Origin: Brevundimonas sp.
Lineage (GTDB): Bacteria > Pseudomonadota > Alphaproteobacteria > Caulobacterales > Caulobacteraceae
Direction: 5' to 3'
Assembly: GCF_027487935.1 (NCBI RefSeq)
Contig: NZ_JAIYCP010000023.1
Span: 1-64,000 of the forward strand
Length of the DNA: 64,000 bases
A program made the position numbers and the translations under genes. Position 1 is the stretch's first letter, and every line of letters starts with the position of its first letter. Positions 9,624 through 19,015 of the stretch are shown here, in pieces. The notes beneath the pieces are model-generated. The model ran no database searches, was not told the origin of the DNA, and was given only the letters and a program-made list of their open reading frames with translations.

Positions 9624-11785
9624 GGCCCGGGATCAGCCGACGCGGGGTGATCGGCACCTTGGCGGCTGCCCCGGTGCTGGGTGCAGGGCCGGTGCGGGCC
9701 CGGTCGAACGGCTCGTTCACCCGCTATGTGGACCCCTTCATCGGCACCGACGGCACCGGCCACGCCTTTCCCGGTCCCTGTCGCCCGTTCGGCATGATCC
9801 AGCCGGGGCCGGACAACGCTGACAGCGGCTGGGACTTTACCAGCGGCTATCAATACCGCGCGCCGCGCATCCTCGGCTTTTCCCAGACCCGGGCCAGCGG
9901 CACCGGCATCCCCGAGCTGGGCGACGTGCTGCTGCAGCCGGTTGCCGATCCGCGAGAGGATCTGTCGAGTGCCTATGACAAGGCGAGCGAGGTCGCGAGG
10001 CCGGGCTACTATGCGGTTCGGCTGACGGACAATGCGTGTCTCGTGGAGCTGACGTCCTCGCTCCGCGTCGCGCTCCATCGCTATCATTTTGCGCGGGCCG
10101 GGCGGGTTCATGTGCTGGTCGATACGCACCATCGGCTGCGGTTTCTCGAAGGCGAGCGGGTTACCGCCGCCAGCGTCACCCCCCGGTCAGACGGCGTCGA
10201 CGGCACGGTGGATTCGACCAACTGGGCGACGCGGACGATGGCGTTCGCGCTCGATTTCGACCGTCCGGTCGTATCGGTGCGCGAGTTGCCGAAACGTCCC
10301 GGCCAGATCGCGCCGCGTTTCCTGCTCGGTTTCGATGTCGGGGACGATGGGCGGCTCGAGGCCCGGGTGGCCCTGTCGACGATCGACGTCGACGGCGCAC
10401 GCCGCAATATGGCGGAGTTGCCCATCTGGGACTTCGACGCCGTGGCGCGCGCCGCGGACGCTGAATGGGACGCGCTGCTGGGCCGGGTCGAGATCGACGC
10501 CGATGAGACGACCCGGCGGATATTCTATACCGCGCTCTATCACCTCATGCTTCAGCCGAGCACGATCTCGGACATCGACGGGCGCTATCGGGGGGCAACC
10601 GGCTCGGTCGCCACGGCGCGTGGCCGCGTCTACTATTCCACGCTCTCGCTGTGGGACACCTTCCGGGCCGCCCATCCGCTCTACACCCTGCTGGTGCCGG
10701 AGCGGGTCGATGATTTCGTCCTGACCCTGCTGGACCATCATCGGGCCCAGGGGCATCTGCCGCTCTGGCCGATCTGGGGTCGCGAGACCTGGTGCATGAT
10801 CGGAAACCCCGCCTTGCCGGTGATCGCCGATGCCTGGGCCAAGGGGTTCCGGGGTTTCGACGGCACCGAAGCCCTGGCGGCCATGATCAAGACCTCAACC
10901 ACGAACCACCGGCTCGCGGACTGGGATGCGGTCGAGCGCTTCGGCTACTATCCCAACGATCTGTTTCCCAATGAGGCGGTCTCCAGGACGCTCGAAGCCG
11001 GGATCGGTGATGCTGCGACCGCCCATATGGCGATGATGGCCGGCGACACGAACGCCTCAGGCCGGTTCGCGGCGCGCGCGGGGACCTATCGAAATCTCGT
11101 GGATCCGGAGACGAGGCTCGCGCGGGGTCGGGACAGTTCGGGGGCCTGGCGCACACCCTTTGATCCGCTGCAAACGACGTCGCCGCTCGGCACCCCCGGC
11201 GACTACACCGAGGCCAATGCCTGGCAGTACAGCTGGACACCGGCGCTGCATGACGTCGATGGCCTGATCGCAGCCATGGGCGGGCGGCGGAATTTCACCG
11301 CCATGCTGGACCGCTTCTTCGCCCAGACCGGGGCGGGCGATGATCCGCACCAGGGGCAGGAGGGGCTGATCGGTCAGTATGCCCATGGCAATGAGCCCAG
11401 CCACCATATCGCCTGGCTCTATGCGCACAGCGACCGGCCTGATCGAGGTCCCGAACTGGTCAGGGAGATCGCCCGGCGCTTCTACAATGACACGCCCCGC
11501 GGCATCACCGGCAACGACGACTGCGGCCAGATGAGCGCCTGGTATGTTTTCGCGACCCTGGGTTTCTACCCGGCCGATCCGTTTCGCGGGAATTATGTGC
11601 TGGGGCAGCCACTGGTCGGGTCGGCACGCATCAGCCTCGCCTCCGGTCGTTCGCTGCTCATCGGGACCTCGTCGCGTTCAGCGGCGCGGTCGATGTTCAA
11701 TGACGCGGTCATCCAGGAGCGCACCCTGCCGCATGGCCGGCTGGTCGAGGGCGGGTGTCTGGTCTCTGGTTCCGGGGCCGGATGA
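9620..11785 (+). CDS. GH92 family alpha-1,2-mannosidase
   Basis: This 721-residue exported glycoside hydrolase removes alpha-linked mannose by a calcium-dependent inverting mechanism, as known for GH92. It starts with a twin-arginine-type signal (SRRGVIGTLAAAPVLGAG). Family landmarks are YVDPFIGTDGTGHAFPG at the N-terminus, SLWDTFRAAHPLYTL in the middle, and the (alpha/alpha)6 catalytic-domain motifs GNEPSHHIAWLYAH and GNDDCGQMSAWYVF near the C-terminus. The length is usual. It overlaps the PhyH-like gene by 4 bp and is followed after 18 bp by a ROK sugar kinase, so released hexose could be phosphorylated by its neighbour. Confidence 0.92.
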   Translation: MRPGISRRGVIGTLAAAPVLGAGPVRARSNGSFTRYVDPFIGTDGTGHAFPGPCRPFGMIQPGPDNADSGWDFTSGYQYRAPRILGFSQTRASGTGIPELGDVLLQPVADPREDLSSAYDKASEVARPGYYAVRLTDNACLVELTSSLRVALHRYHFARAGRVHVLVDTHHRLRFLEGERVTAASVTPRSDGVDGTVDSTNWATRTMAFALDFDRPVVSVRELPKRPGQIAPRFLLGFDVGDDGRLEARVALSTIDVDGARRNMAELPIWDFDAVARAADAEWDALLGRVEIDADETTRRIFYTALYHLMLQPSTISDIDGRYRGATGSVATARGRVYYSTLSLWDTFRAAHPLYTLLVPERVDDFVLTLLDHHRAQGHLPLWPIWGRETWCMIGNPALPVIADAWAKGFRGFDGTEALAAMIKTSTTNHRLADWDAVERFGYYPNDLFPNEAVSRTLEAGIGDAATAHMAMMAGDTNASGRFAARAGTYRNLVDPETRLARGRDSSGAWRTPFDPLQTTSPLGTPGDYTEANAWQYSWTPALHDVDGLIAAMGGRRNFTAMLDRFFAQTGAGDDPHQGQEGLIGQYAHGNEPSHHIAWLYAHSDRPDRGPELVREIARRFYNDTPRGITGNDDCGQMSAWYVFATLGFYPADPFRGNYVLGQPLVGSARISLASGRSLLIGTSSRSAARSMFNDAVIQERTLPHGRLVEGGCLVSGSGAG

Positions 11786-11803
11786 TGAATGGGGGCTGAC
11801 AGG

Positions 11804-12712
11804 ATGAGCGACGTTGAGCTGCCGTTCGCCGGTGTCGAGATGGGGGGCACCAAATGCGTTTGTCTGCTGGCCACAGGGCCGGGTGACATCCGCGAGACGG
11901 TCCGGATTCCGACCACGACGCCGGCGGAAACCCTGGCGGCCATCGATGCGGTTCTGGTCCGCTGGCAGGCGCAGCACGGTTTTCGGGCCATCGGTGTGGC
12001 GGGCTTCGGCCCGCTTGAGCTGGACCCGGCCTCGCCGCTCCATGGAACCCTGGTCAATACGCCCAAACCCGGCTGGACCGGTGCGAACCTGCTGGCAGGC
12101 ATGACACCCTTCGGCGTCCCGGTCGGTCTGGATACAGACGTCAATGGCGCGGCCCTGGCGGAAGGGCGGTGGGGCGGAGCCCGGGGGTTGGACAGCTATG
12201 CCTATGTGACGGTGGGCACCGGGATCGGTGTGGGCTCTGTCATCAGGGGACAAACGGTACGGGGGTTGGGGCATTCGGAAGCCGGTCACCTGCGGATCCC
12301 CCGTATGGCCGGGCGGAATTGGCCGGGGGCCTGTCGCTTCCACGGGGATTGCGTCGAGGGTCTGGCGTCCGGACCAGCGATCGAGGCGCAGGCCGGTGCT
12401 CGCGCCGCCGATCTGCCACCGACCGATCCGGTCTGGACGGAGGTTGTCCAAGCGCTCGCCGCCCTGATGCACAATCTGGTCCTGACGACTGCCCCGCAGA
12501 GGGTTCTGATCGGCGGCGGCGTTATCGCCGGGCAGCCCTTTCTGTTGCCCCCGGTGCGTCAGGCGCTCGTTGAATCCCTGAACGGTTATGGTGTGGCCCC
12601 CGCCATCGCCGAGGATATCGAGGCCTTCGTCGCTGCGCCCGCCCTGGGAACATCGGCCGGCCCCCTCGGTGCGGTGGCCCTGGCGCAGGCTGCCGCAACC
12701 CGGGTCGAATGA
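11804..12712 (+). CDS. ROK family sugar kinase (fructokinase-like)
   Basis: The 302-residue kinase phosphorylates a hexose with ATP. It has the N-terminal phosphate loop GVEMGGTKCVC, the ROK signature TGIGVGSVIRG, and the zinc-binding segment HSEAGHLR followed by CRFHGDCVEGLASGPAI. The HGxC variant is typical of ROK fructokinases/mannokinases. The start at 11804 is preferred because GGGGG lies 8 bp upstream; an in-frame ATG at 11789 would add 5 residues. It is the third gene of the PhyH-GH92-kinase operon, so mannose or fructose is a reasonable substrate. It converges with the AraC gene. Confidence 0.88.
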   Translation: MSDVELPFAGVEMGGTKCVCLLATGPGDIRETVRIPTTTPAETLAAIDAVLVRWQAQHGFRAIGVAGFGPLELDPASPLHGTLVNTPKPGWTGANLLAGMTPFGVPVGLDTDVNGAALAEGRWGGARGLDSYAYVTVGTGIGVGSVIRGQTVRGLGHSEAGHLRIPRMAGRNWPGACRFHGDCVEGLASGPAIEAQAGARAADLPPTDPVWTEVVQALAALMHNLVLTTAPQRVLIGGGVIAGQPFLLPPVRQALVESLNGYGVAPAIAEDIEAFVAAPALGTSAGPLGAVALAQAAATRVE

Positions 12713-12737
12713 CCTGTCTGACAACAGCCATCTGAAA

Positions 12738-12760
12738 CGCCGGCAGCTGTTCTGTCGGCG
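12738..12760. terminator. Imperfect hairpin between convergent genes
   Basis: Arms CGCCGGCAG and CTGTCGGCG pair at 8 of 9 positions around a 5-base loop, in the 71-bp gap between the ROK kinase and the AraC regulator. There is no T-tract, so it is only a candidate bidirectional terminator. Confidence 0.35.
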
Positions 12761-12783
12761 GCCATTGTCTGGCGATCAGCCCA

Positions 12784-13623
12784 TCAGGCGGGATACTTCA
12801 GCCGGTCGCGATACTCGCGCGCGGTCATGCCGAAGCGTTCACGGAACCGTGCCGAGAAATGCGACGGAGAGGAAAACCCCGATGCATAGGCGATCTCCGA
12901 AAGCTGCAGGTTCGTCGTGGCTATCCAGCGCGACGCGATGTGCAGCCGGAAGGCGGTGACATAGTCGGAGTAGCCACAACCAAACACCGCGGCGAACCGG
13001 CGGGAGAAATAGGCGGGTGACAGGTGACTGATCGCAGCGGCCTCGCGCAGTGGAACCGGATTGCCCGGGTCGGCGCGCAACCGCTCAAGGATCGGCATGA
13101 AGCGGGCGAGCTGGGTGGCCCGCCCAGGCATCGCCTCTGCCCTGACCTGCGGGATCTGGCAGAGCGCATGCATGATGAGGCCGACGATCTGATCGATCAG
13201 TGGATCGGCAGGGTTGCTTGTGGCGACATCGGATAGCCAGTCGGCGAGGACTGCGAGGCGTGCCTTCATGGCCTTGTCCGGGTTCACGCAGAACGGTCCA
13301 GCCGGAACGGGCACACTGGTCACCCGGGTCAGGACGTAGGGGTCGACCTGGATCAAGGTCCAGTTCTTGGGACCGGCCTCGAAGTGGAAGTCGTGATAGC
13401 GCATCGTCGGCGCGAAGACCGCACAGCCGGGCGTGATCGGAAAGCTGAGCGTGTCGCACTCGAAATGGCCGCGGGTCTCTCCGAACAGGACGATCTCTGC
13501 GACATCATGGAAATGCAGCAGCCGCGCGGGCGGCGGTGCTGAAGCCGACGCCGTTACACGGGTGACGAGCGCATTGATCCCCAGCGGAAGGCGAACAGGC
13601 TCGCAGATGGGTTGAACGACCAT
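12784..13623 (-). CDS. AraC family transcriptional regulator
   Basis: The 279-residue protein has an N-terminal cupin-like sensing domain (about 1-150) and a C-terminal pair of helix-turn-helix motifs (about 175-275). The first is around LREAAAISHLSPAYFSRRFAAVF, and the second contains LSEIAYASGFSSPSHFSARF, a near-perfect AraC signature. It is the last gene after the MFS transporter and GH13 enzyme on the same strand, with 46 bp to the GH13 gene. It is therefore likely to regulate this carbohydrate locus in response to a sugar, with itself in the loop. No operator could be identified. Confidence 0.92.
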   Translation of the reverse strand: MVVQPICEPVRLPLGINALVTRVTASASAPPPARLLHFHDVAEIVLFGETRGHFECDTLSFPITPGCAVFAPTMRYHDFHFEAGPKNWTLIQVDPYVLTRVTSVPVPAGPFCVNPDKAMKARLAVLADWLSDVATSNPADPLIDQIVGLIMHALCQIPQVRAEAMPGRATQLARFMPILERLRADPGNPVPLREAAAISHLSPAYFSRRFAAVFGCGYSDYVTAFRLHIASRWIATTNLQLSEIAYASGFSSPSHFSARFRERFGMTAREYRDRLKYPA

Positions 13624-13669
13624 AGGACAATATGCTGACAGTCTTGCCGGGGTGGCAACGGCCCGGAGA

Positions 13670-15220
13670 TCAGGGGATCAGGAACAGCGCCGTCTGCCAA
13701 GGCCGCAATGCGGCGGTGCCGTTGCCGATCAGGTCAGGACCTGAGCTGCCGGGGCCGGTGTAGTCGACCGCTTCCGCCGACAGATTGCTGACAATCACCA
13801 GCCGTTGATCAGCGGTGCTTCGCTCCACGATCAGCAATCTCGGGTCACCGTCGATCACGGCCTGCTCGCCCGCGACAAGCGCGGCATGGGTCCGGCGCAG
13901 GCTGGCCAGCCTGCGATAGTGGCTGAGCAGCGAGTCCGGACGAAGCTGCTGCTCCTCGACCGAAATTCCGTCGTGATCGCGGGCATAGCGCTGATCCCAG
14001 AACCGTTCACCCGGGCGCCGGTACCAGATGGCCTGCTCAGGCGCGGCATCGATTGCGGCCCATTTGAACGCTTCGCGCATCGGAATGTCGGCTTCATCCG
14101 TCTGATAGCCGGCGTCCTTCCGGCCGCGTATCCCCAGTTCCTGACCGTAGTAGAGGATCGGGGTGCCCCGGAGCAGAAAGACGAGGGCCGCCGCCGAGCG
14201 CAGCTTTTCAGGTGTCATCCCCGGGTCGGAGGCGATGCGGCTGACGTCGTGGTTCTCTGCGAAGATCAACTGGGCCTTGCCGGCCGGTGTGACCTCGCCG
14301 GTACGGGTGATGGCTGTGACCAGGGCCGTGCGGTCCCAGCTCCGGATGGCCTCATGGATTGGAAAGGCGAATACGGCGCTGGTATCGGCCCGGGTCAGGT
14401 AGTCCTCGCCGTACTGCCAGTCCCATTGCTCGGCGATGAGGGCAATGTCGGGATTGATGGCCCGCAGTCTGTCGAAGGCCGGTCTCCAGAAATCGGCAAA
14501 CAGATTGGTCAGAATGCCCTTGGAATCGAGGTCGTCCATCATGTGGTCGAGCCGAAAGCCGTCGGCACCGTCGGTGAAGTCGCCGTCGCGGTTCGGATCC
14601 ACCCAGTCGTGCAGATAGGCGTCAAAATAGGCCCCGACCCCGGGATGAACGAGGTTGACGGTTGTCACACCATGGGTGTCGCGGTTGAAGTTGCGGATCT
14701 CACGCAGACCGAAGGGCCCTTCCTCGGCGATGCCAGCGGCGCGGTCGTCCCAGAGCATGTAGTCGGCGTAGGGCGAGTTGCGATCGGCCATGGCAGCGGT
14801 CCACCAGGGGTGGCCGCCGGCCAGGTACTGGAACTCCATGTCGAGATAGATCTTCATCCCCGCCGCATGGACCGCTGCGACCAGGGCCCGATAGTCTTCC
14901 ATCGTTCCGTAGCGGGGGTCGATGCCTTCAAAATCCGTGGCGAAATAGTTGTGATAGACCCGGCTGGGGTAGAGCGGGGTCAACAGGATGGCCGTGACGC
15001 CGAGGCTCTGAAGATAGGGCAGGCCCTGCCGGACGCCTGTGAGGTCGCCGTGACCGTCGCCGTCGCTGTCGCGAAAGCTGCGCTGGAAGATGTGATAGAC
15101 GACCTCGTTCTCCAGCACATTGCGGGGAGGCTGGACGGTGTCGGAGCCGGGGACGCGGGCCGCGGCGGGGTGGGCGCACAGGGCCAGAAGGAGCGCCAGG
15201 CAGATCAGCAAGCGGTTCAT
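13670..15220 (-). CDS. Secreted GH13 alpha-amylase family enzyme
   Basis: This is a 516-residue exported glycoside hydrolase acting on alpha-glucosidic bonds. After a signal peptide (MNRLLICLALLLALCAHPAAA) comes a GH13 TIM barrel. The catalytic nucleophile is in GFRLDHMMDD, the acid/base Glu in LIAEQWDW, and the third Asp in FAENHDVSR. The opening motif VVYHIFQRSFRDSDGDGHGDL fits the oligo-alpha-glucosidase side of the family. A beta-sheet C-terminal domain ends the chain. The start codon overlaps the end of the upstream MFS transporter by 4 bp, so product release and uptake appear to be coupled. Confidence 0.92.
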   Translation of the reverse strand: MNRLLICLALLLALCAHPAAARVPGSDTVQPPRNVLENEVVYHIFQRSFRDSDGDGHGDLTGVRQGLPYLQSLGVTAILLTPLYPSRVYHNYFATDFEGIDPRYGTMEDYRALVAAVHAAGMKIYLDMEFQYLAGGHPWWTAAMADRNSPYADYMLWDDRAAGIAEEGPFGLREIRNFNRDTHGVTTVNLVHPGVGAYFDAYLHDWVDPNRDGDFTDGADGFRLDHMMDDLDSKGILTNLFADFWRPAFDRLRAINPDIALIAEQWDWQYGEDYLTRADTSAVFAFPIHEAIRSWDRTALVTAITRTGEVTPAGKAQLIFAENHDVSRIASDPGMTPEKLRSAAALVFLLRGTPILYYGQELGIRGRKDAGYQTDEADIPMREAFKWAAIDAAPEQAIWYRRPGERFWDQRYARDHDGISVEEQQLRPDSLLSHYRRLASLRRTHAALVAGEQAVIDGDPRLLIVERSTADQRLVIVSNLSAEAVDYTGPGSSGPDLIGNGTAALRPWQTALFLIP

Positions 15221-16674
15221 TGCGAGGCGCCTTTCAGAGTGAGGGAGTTGCGGGAGACAAGGGACCAGAGCAGGGCCGAGAGACCGAGGAACAGGCCGGA
15301 CAGGCCGAACACCACGCCCTTGTCATCGGCCGCCGCCACCAGGGTTGCGATCCCCAGGCTGGTTACCAGCTGGGGCAGGACGACCGACAGGTTGAACAGG
15401 CCCATAAACAGACCCATGCGCGTCGGCGACACCCGGTCCGACATGATCGCGAAGGGCAGGCTGACGATCGAGCCCCAGCCGAGCCCGCACAGGGCCATCA
15501 GGGCGTAGAGCTGCCAGGGTGCGGTGACGAACAACCAGATCGCCAGGCATCCGGCGGCCATCACGGCGACCGCCGCTACGTGGACCTGGAGTGCACCCGC
15601 GCGGCGCGCCAGTCGGCCAAGCAGGAGCGGGGCCAGGGCGGCGACTCCGTTCATCGCCAGAAAGGCGAGGGCGGTCACCTGGCCGAGGGCGGCATCGTCC
15701 AGCCCGGGCATCCGGCCCTGCAGGAAGCTGACCATATAGACGAAGATCGGCTGCACCCCGAGCCAGCAGAAGGCGCTTGCGGCGACCATGCGGCGAAAGC
15801 CGGTGTGTCGATCCTCCCGCCCCAGGAAGGCGTGGGCGACCAGCCCAAGGGTTGCAAGCGTACAAAGAAGCTCGGCCGTGCCGCCCGCCAGGTTTGCGCC
15901 TGTCATCCGGACCGTCAGGCCGTAGATGTCATAGATCAGGATCGCCCAGAGCGGAGACAGTGATCCTGCGCTCGCGATCCAGACGTTTTCCGGGGTCGGG
16001 AGGGGTGGGACCGGCGGCACCCCGGCCGGCGGTCCGGAGTCTGCCGGCAGGTCTGCCGCCAGCGTTTCGGGTTCGGTCACCAGCAGGGCCGGTACGATCG
16101 CAAAGAGCAGCACCAGCACGACTGCGACATAGATGAGCACGTCATTGCCGAGCAGGGCGCCGATCGCGTAGGCCGCGACGCCGAAGCTGCCCGACACAAG
16201 CTGCATGATGCTGTAGGCGGCCGCCCGTTCGGAACCTGTCCCGGTCAGGTCAGCGATAAGGGCGCGGGTGGGACTGAAGCCGACGTTGACGGCCAGATCC
16301 AGCGCCAGCGCCACTGTGATGGCGATGCCGAACACGCCGGGCAGGCCGACCACCCGGGAAGTCACGCCGATCTGCGGGAGCAGCAGGATCGACAGGGCAG
16401 CGACCGCGCCGCCGACGATGATGAAGACCCGCCGTCTTCCCCCCCAGAACCAGGTGCGGTCGCTGAGGCTACCGACCAGCAGCTGGCCAAGGATCCCGGC
16501 GAGGGGACCCGCTGCCCAGACCAGGCCGATCTCCTCGATGGCGAGGCCGTACCGTGTCGACAGCATCCAGCTCAGCACCGAAATCTGCACCGACAGGGCA
16601 AACCCCATCGCCGTGGCCGGCAGGCTGATCAGGACGAAGAACGGGAGGCCTCGGCGTTGCTGGAAGGTCAGCAT
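15217..16674 (-). CDS. MFS sugar transporter
   Basis: This is a major facilitator superfamily permease of about 485 residues with roughly 12 hydrophobic segments. The loop between TM2 and TM3 has the family motif VGSLSDRTWFWGGRRR (GxLsDR-type). Sequence style and context fit the disaccharide (maltose-type) cation symporters found next to amylases in Caulobacteraceae. The start at 16674 is preferred because GGAG lies 9 bp upstream; an in-frame start at 16695 would add seven residues. It is the first gene of the MFS-GH13-AraC operon and would import sugars released in the periplasm. Confidence 0.88.
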   Translation of the reverse strand: MLTFQQRRGLPFFVLISLPATAMGFALSVQISVLSWMLSTRYGLAIEEIGLVWAAGPLAGILGQLLVGSLSDRTWFWGGRRRVFIIVGGAVAALSILLLPQIGVTSRVVGLPGVFGIAITVALALDLAVNVGFSPTRALIADLTGTGSERAAAYSIMQLVSGSFGVAAYAIGALLGNDVLIYVAVVLVLLFAIVPALLVTEPETLAADLPADSGPPAGVPPVPPLPTPENVWIASAGSLSPLWAILIYDIYGLTVRMTGANLAGGTAELLCTLATLGLVAHAFLGREDRHTGFRRMVAASAFCWLGVQPIFVYMVSFLQGRMPGLDDAALGQVTALAFLAMNGVAALAPLLLGRLARRAGALQVHVAAVAVMAAGCLAIWLFVTAPWQLYALMALCGLGWGSIVSLPFAIMSDRVSPTRMGLFMGLFNLSVVLPQLVTSLGIATLVAAADDKGVVFGLSGLFLGLSALLWSLVSRNSLTLKGASQ

Positions 16675-17036
16675 GGGGGCGCTCCTGCCAACCACCGCAA
16701 CGGGCGCGACAGGCCGGTCAGGATCAATCCGACCATCAGACAGCCGTCGCCTTCATGGCGTGCGTGTTGCGACAAGCCGCTCAAACCCTCGCCCTTCCGA
16801 ATCCTCCCGGCGTTGGGTCTCAACCCCCGAAGGGCGGCCCGGCCTTGGCACCATCGTAGCCATCCTGCGAGGCCGGGTCCGGGGCGGGTTATGTCACCCG
16901 TGCGCCATATTCTGTCAGGAAATTGCGGTCCCGCGATGGGGTCGCGACGCCCTGTCGGCCTTTGGAAACGGAACAGAGGGCATGACAAGGCGTGTCATCG
17001 GTGCGGACAATCTGCCCCGCGGTGGCTACAGGGTGT
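16675..17036. other. 362-bp gap upstream of the MFS operon
   Basis: No gene is visible. It should hold the promoter of the MFS-GH13-AraC operon and the end of the PH-domain operon. Two short inverted repeats are present: ATGACA/TGTCAT with a 5-bp spacer (16982-16998) and CGCGA/TCGCG with a 5-bp spacer (16932-16946). Either could be an operator or part of a terminator; neither has a T-tract. Confidence 0.5.
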
Positions 17037-18536
17037 TTAGCGCGCGGATGATCGAGCGGCTTCCACGCGTTCAACCAGCCGGCGCACCAGCTCCGTCGCA
17101 TCCCTGTGCAACAGGTCATGGATGTGGGGGCCGTTGAGCCCGCTTCCACCGGCGGTGTCGATCCTTACGGACGTGACGCCCATTCGTCGTTGCAGAGGCC
17201 CGCGCCGGAGGGTGACGGACTGGATATTGCCATAGGGAACGGTCCACTCCCGTCGCTTCAGCACACCCCGACTGACCTGCAAGCTGGTTTCGGCCAGCGC
17301 GTAGCGATGGTGGCGACGCCGCAGGAGCGCCACGACCAGCGGCAGGGGCAGGGTGAACAGGAGAAGACCGACGAGCGGAAACCAGATGGCCGCCACGACC
17401 AGGATCAACGCCGGGATTGCCACAAAGCCGGTGAGGGCAATCCGGGTATGCCAGGCGGAAACCGGTCTGAGTCCGGACCGGTCGAAGACGGGGAGCCCGG
17501 CCAAGGCGATGAGCGGCTGGACCTCGGAGGCCCTGGCGAATGGCGCAAGCTCCTGACGGCCAGAGACGTGATCGCTGCCTCCGAGGGTCTGGACCTTGAA
17601 TGCGCACCAGCCGAGTGCGCCGCTCAGCAGCCCCCATTCGACAAGGCCCAGCTGGATCTGCCGGCGGGCGACCACCACCTCGCTCCGCGTGAGAAGCCCG
17701 CGACTGTATCGGAACCGGCCGTCGGCAAGGGAGAGCTTGAAGCCATAGTATTGGAGGATCGTCCGGATGACCCCCGCCATCAGTCCAAGCCCGATGGCTA
17801 CACCCGTCGCGCCAAGGGCGAACGCCAGACTGAGCCGCGACTGCAGTTCCTGCCGGGCCCCGTCCCAAACCTGCGCCCACCGGTCCCAGTCCAGATCCAG
17901 CGCCTGATCGAGGTATTGGGCGGCACCGAGAATGGCGGCGATCCAGAGCAGCGAGAACCTGAACAGCCCGAAAAACAGCAGACGTCCGAACCTCAGCTGA
18001 AACAGGATGGGCTCGTCAGCGTCACTGCTCAGGGGCGTGACTGTAGCGGAGCCCGCGGCGGCCCGGCTCATGCCGCGAAGAAGCTCGCGAAGCCGATGGG
18101 CTTCGGCGAGGCTGACGCTATCGAGGCGACCTTCGTCCTTCTCGCCGCCGCCGGTCTCGATGCGGACCTCGGCCAGCCCGATCAGGCGCGCCAGCACACC
18201 CTGTTTGATCGAGACATCCTGGATGCGTTGGGCGGGGATCGACCGGCGCGACCGATGGATGATCCCTCGCGAGATCACCAGCTGATCCGGCAGCACCTGA
18301 TAGGTGAACATGCGCCAGCTCAGCCAGCCCGCGATGAGGGCGACTCCCATCAGCAGGGCCGAAATCATGAGAGCAATGGCGAGCGTCAGCCCGCTCCCGC
18401 GTGACGCGGCCAATACTACGGGCACGGCGAGAATGGCGGAGGGCAGGCCCGGAAGCGCTCTTATCAGGACCGTGCGGGGGTCGAGGCGGCGGGGCGGCAG
18501 AACCTGCTCTGCGGGTTGTGGATGGGTTTCGCTCAC
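17037..18536 (-). CDS. Bacterial PH-domain membrane protein (YdbT-like)
   Basis: The 499-residue inner-membrane protein has alternating hydrophobic pairs and bPH_2 (DUF304) domains. The domains show the repeated 'R .. IP xxx IQ (D/S) V' core: SIPAQRIQDVSIKQG near residue 85 and TVPYGNIQSVTLRRGPLQRR near the C-terminus, each followed by an 'IDTAGG / IETGGG' strand. It begins at a GTG (18536) that overlaps the stop of the upstream small PH-domain gene by 4 bp (GTGA); a frame extension to 18938 would lie inside that gene. This is the classic YdbS-YdbT pair. Function is not established in the family. Confidence 0.85.
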   Translation of the reverse strand: MSETHPQPAEQVLPPRRLDPRTVLIRALPGLPSAILAVPVVLAASRGSGLTLAIALMISALLMGVALIAGWLSWRMFTYQVLPDQLVISRGIIHRSRRSIPAQRIQDVSIKQGVLARLIGLAEVRIETGGGEKDEGRLDSVSLAEAHRLRELLRGMSRAAAGSATVTPLSSDADEPILFQLRFGRLLFFGLFRFSLLWIAAILGAAQYLDQALDLDWDRWAQVWDGARQELQSRLSLAFALGATGVAIGLGLMAGVIRTILQYYGFKLSLADGRFRYSRGLLTRSEVVVARRQIQLGLVEWGLLSGALGWCAFKVQTLGGSDHVSGRQELAPFARASEVQPLIALAGLPVFDRSGLRPVSAWHTRIALTGFVAIPALILVVAAIWFPLVGLLLFTLPLPLVVALLRRRHHRYALAETSLQVSRGVLKRREWTVPYGNIQSVTLRRGPLQRRMGVTSVRIDTAGGSGLNGPHIHDLLHRDATELVRRLVERVEAARSSAR

Positions 18537-19015
18537 CAGGGTGCGTCGCTGATGCGGCTGCGGATCACATCCCGGATTTCCTCGGCCCGCTCGCGCCTTA
18601 TGCCCGGGAGGACAACGAGGTTCTGTTCGGTCCCGGCCGTATGGAGGCTGAGCGTCGCAACCCCGGCGCTGCGCTCGAGGGGGCCCTGGCTGACATCGAT
18701 GTGCTGCACGCGAGAGACCGGTACGACGGTATGCCGCCGCGTGAGCCACCCGTTCGCGACGTGCAGCTCCCTGTCGGTAAAGGCATAGCCCCAGCGACGC
18801 CAGCGACCCGGGACGAGAAAGACCACTGTGATGACGCCCCATCCGAAGGTGAGGCCGGCGAGATACCCGAAGGGGATGCCAGCGCGCCCATGCAGGCTGG
18901 CGTCGGCAGCTGCGGCGATGGCCGACAGTGTCAGCCACAGGAATACCGAACGAATACGCAGAACGCCCAGGTAACCGCGCTCAAGCGGGTCCAGCGGTAT
19001 CGGTTCGATGGCCAT
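18533..19015 (-). CDS. Small bacterial PH-domain protein (YdbS-like)
   Basis: This 160-residue protein has two N-terminal membrane segments (about residues 22-40 and 48-68) and one bPH_2 domain in the last 90 residues, with VVPVSRVQHIDVSQGPLERS as its core and LSLHTAGTEQ after it. It is translated just upstream of, and overlaps by 4 bp, the larger PH-domain gene, so the two probably form one membrane complex. The molecular role is unknown. Confidence 0.85.
   Translation of the reverse strand: MAIEPIPLDPLERGYLGVLRIRSVFLWLTLSAIAAAADASLHGRAGIPFGYLAGLTFGWGVITVVFLVPGRWRRWGYAFTDRELHVANGWLTRRHTVVPVSRVQHIDVSQGPLERSAGVATLSLHTAGTEQNLVVLPGIRRERAEEIRDVIRSRISDAPW

Noticed and set aside
13805..15508. 567-codon plus-strand frame opposite the GH13 and MFS genes
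   Set aside because: Antisense shadow of two clearly identified enzymes, with low-complexity Gly/Val/Asp composition and no recognisable domain.
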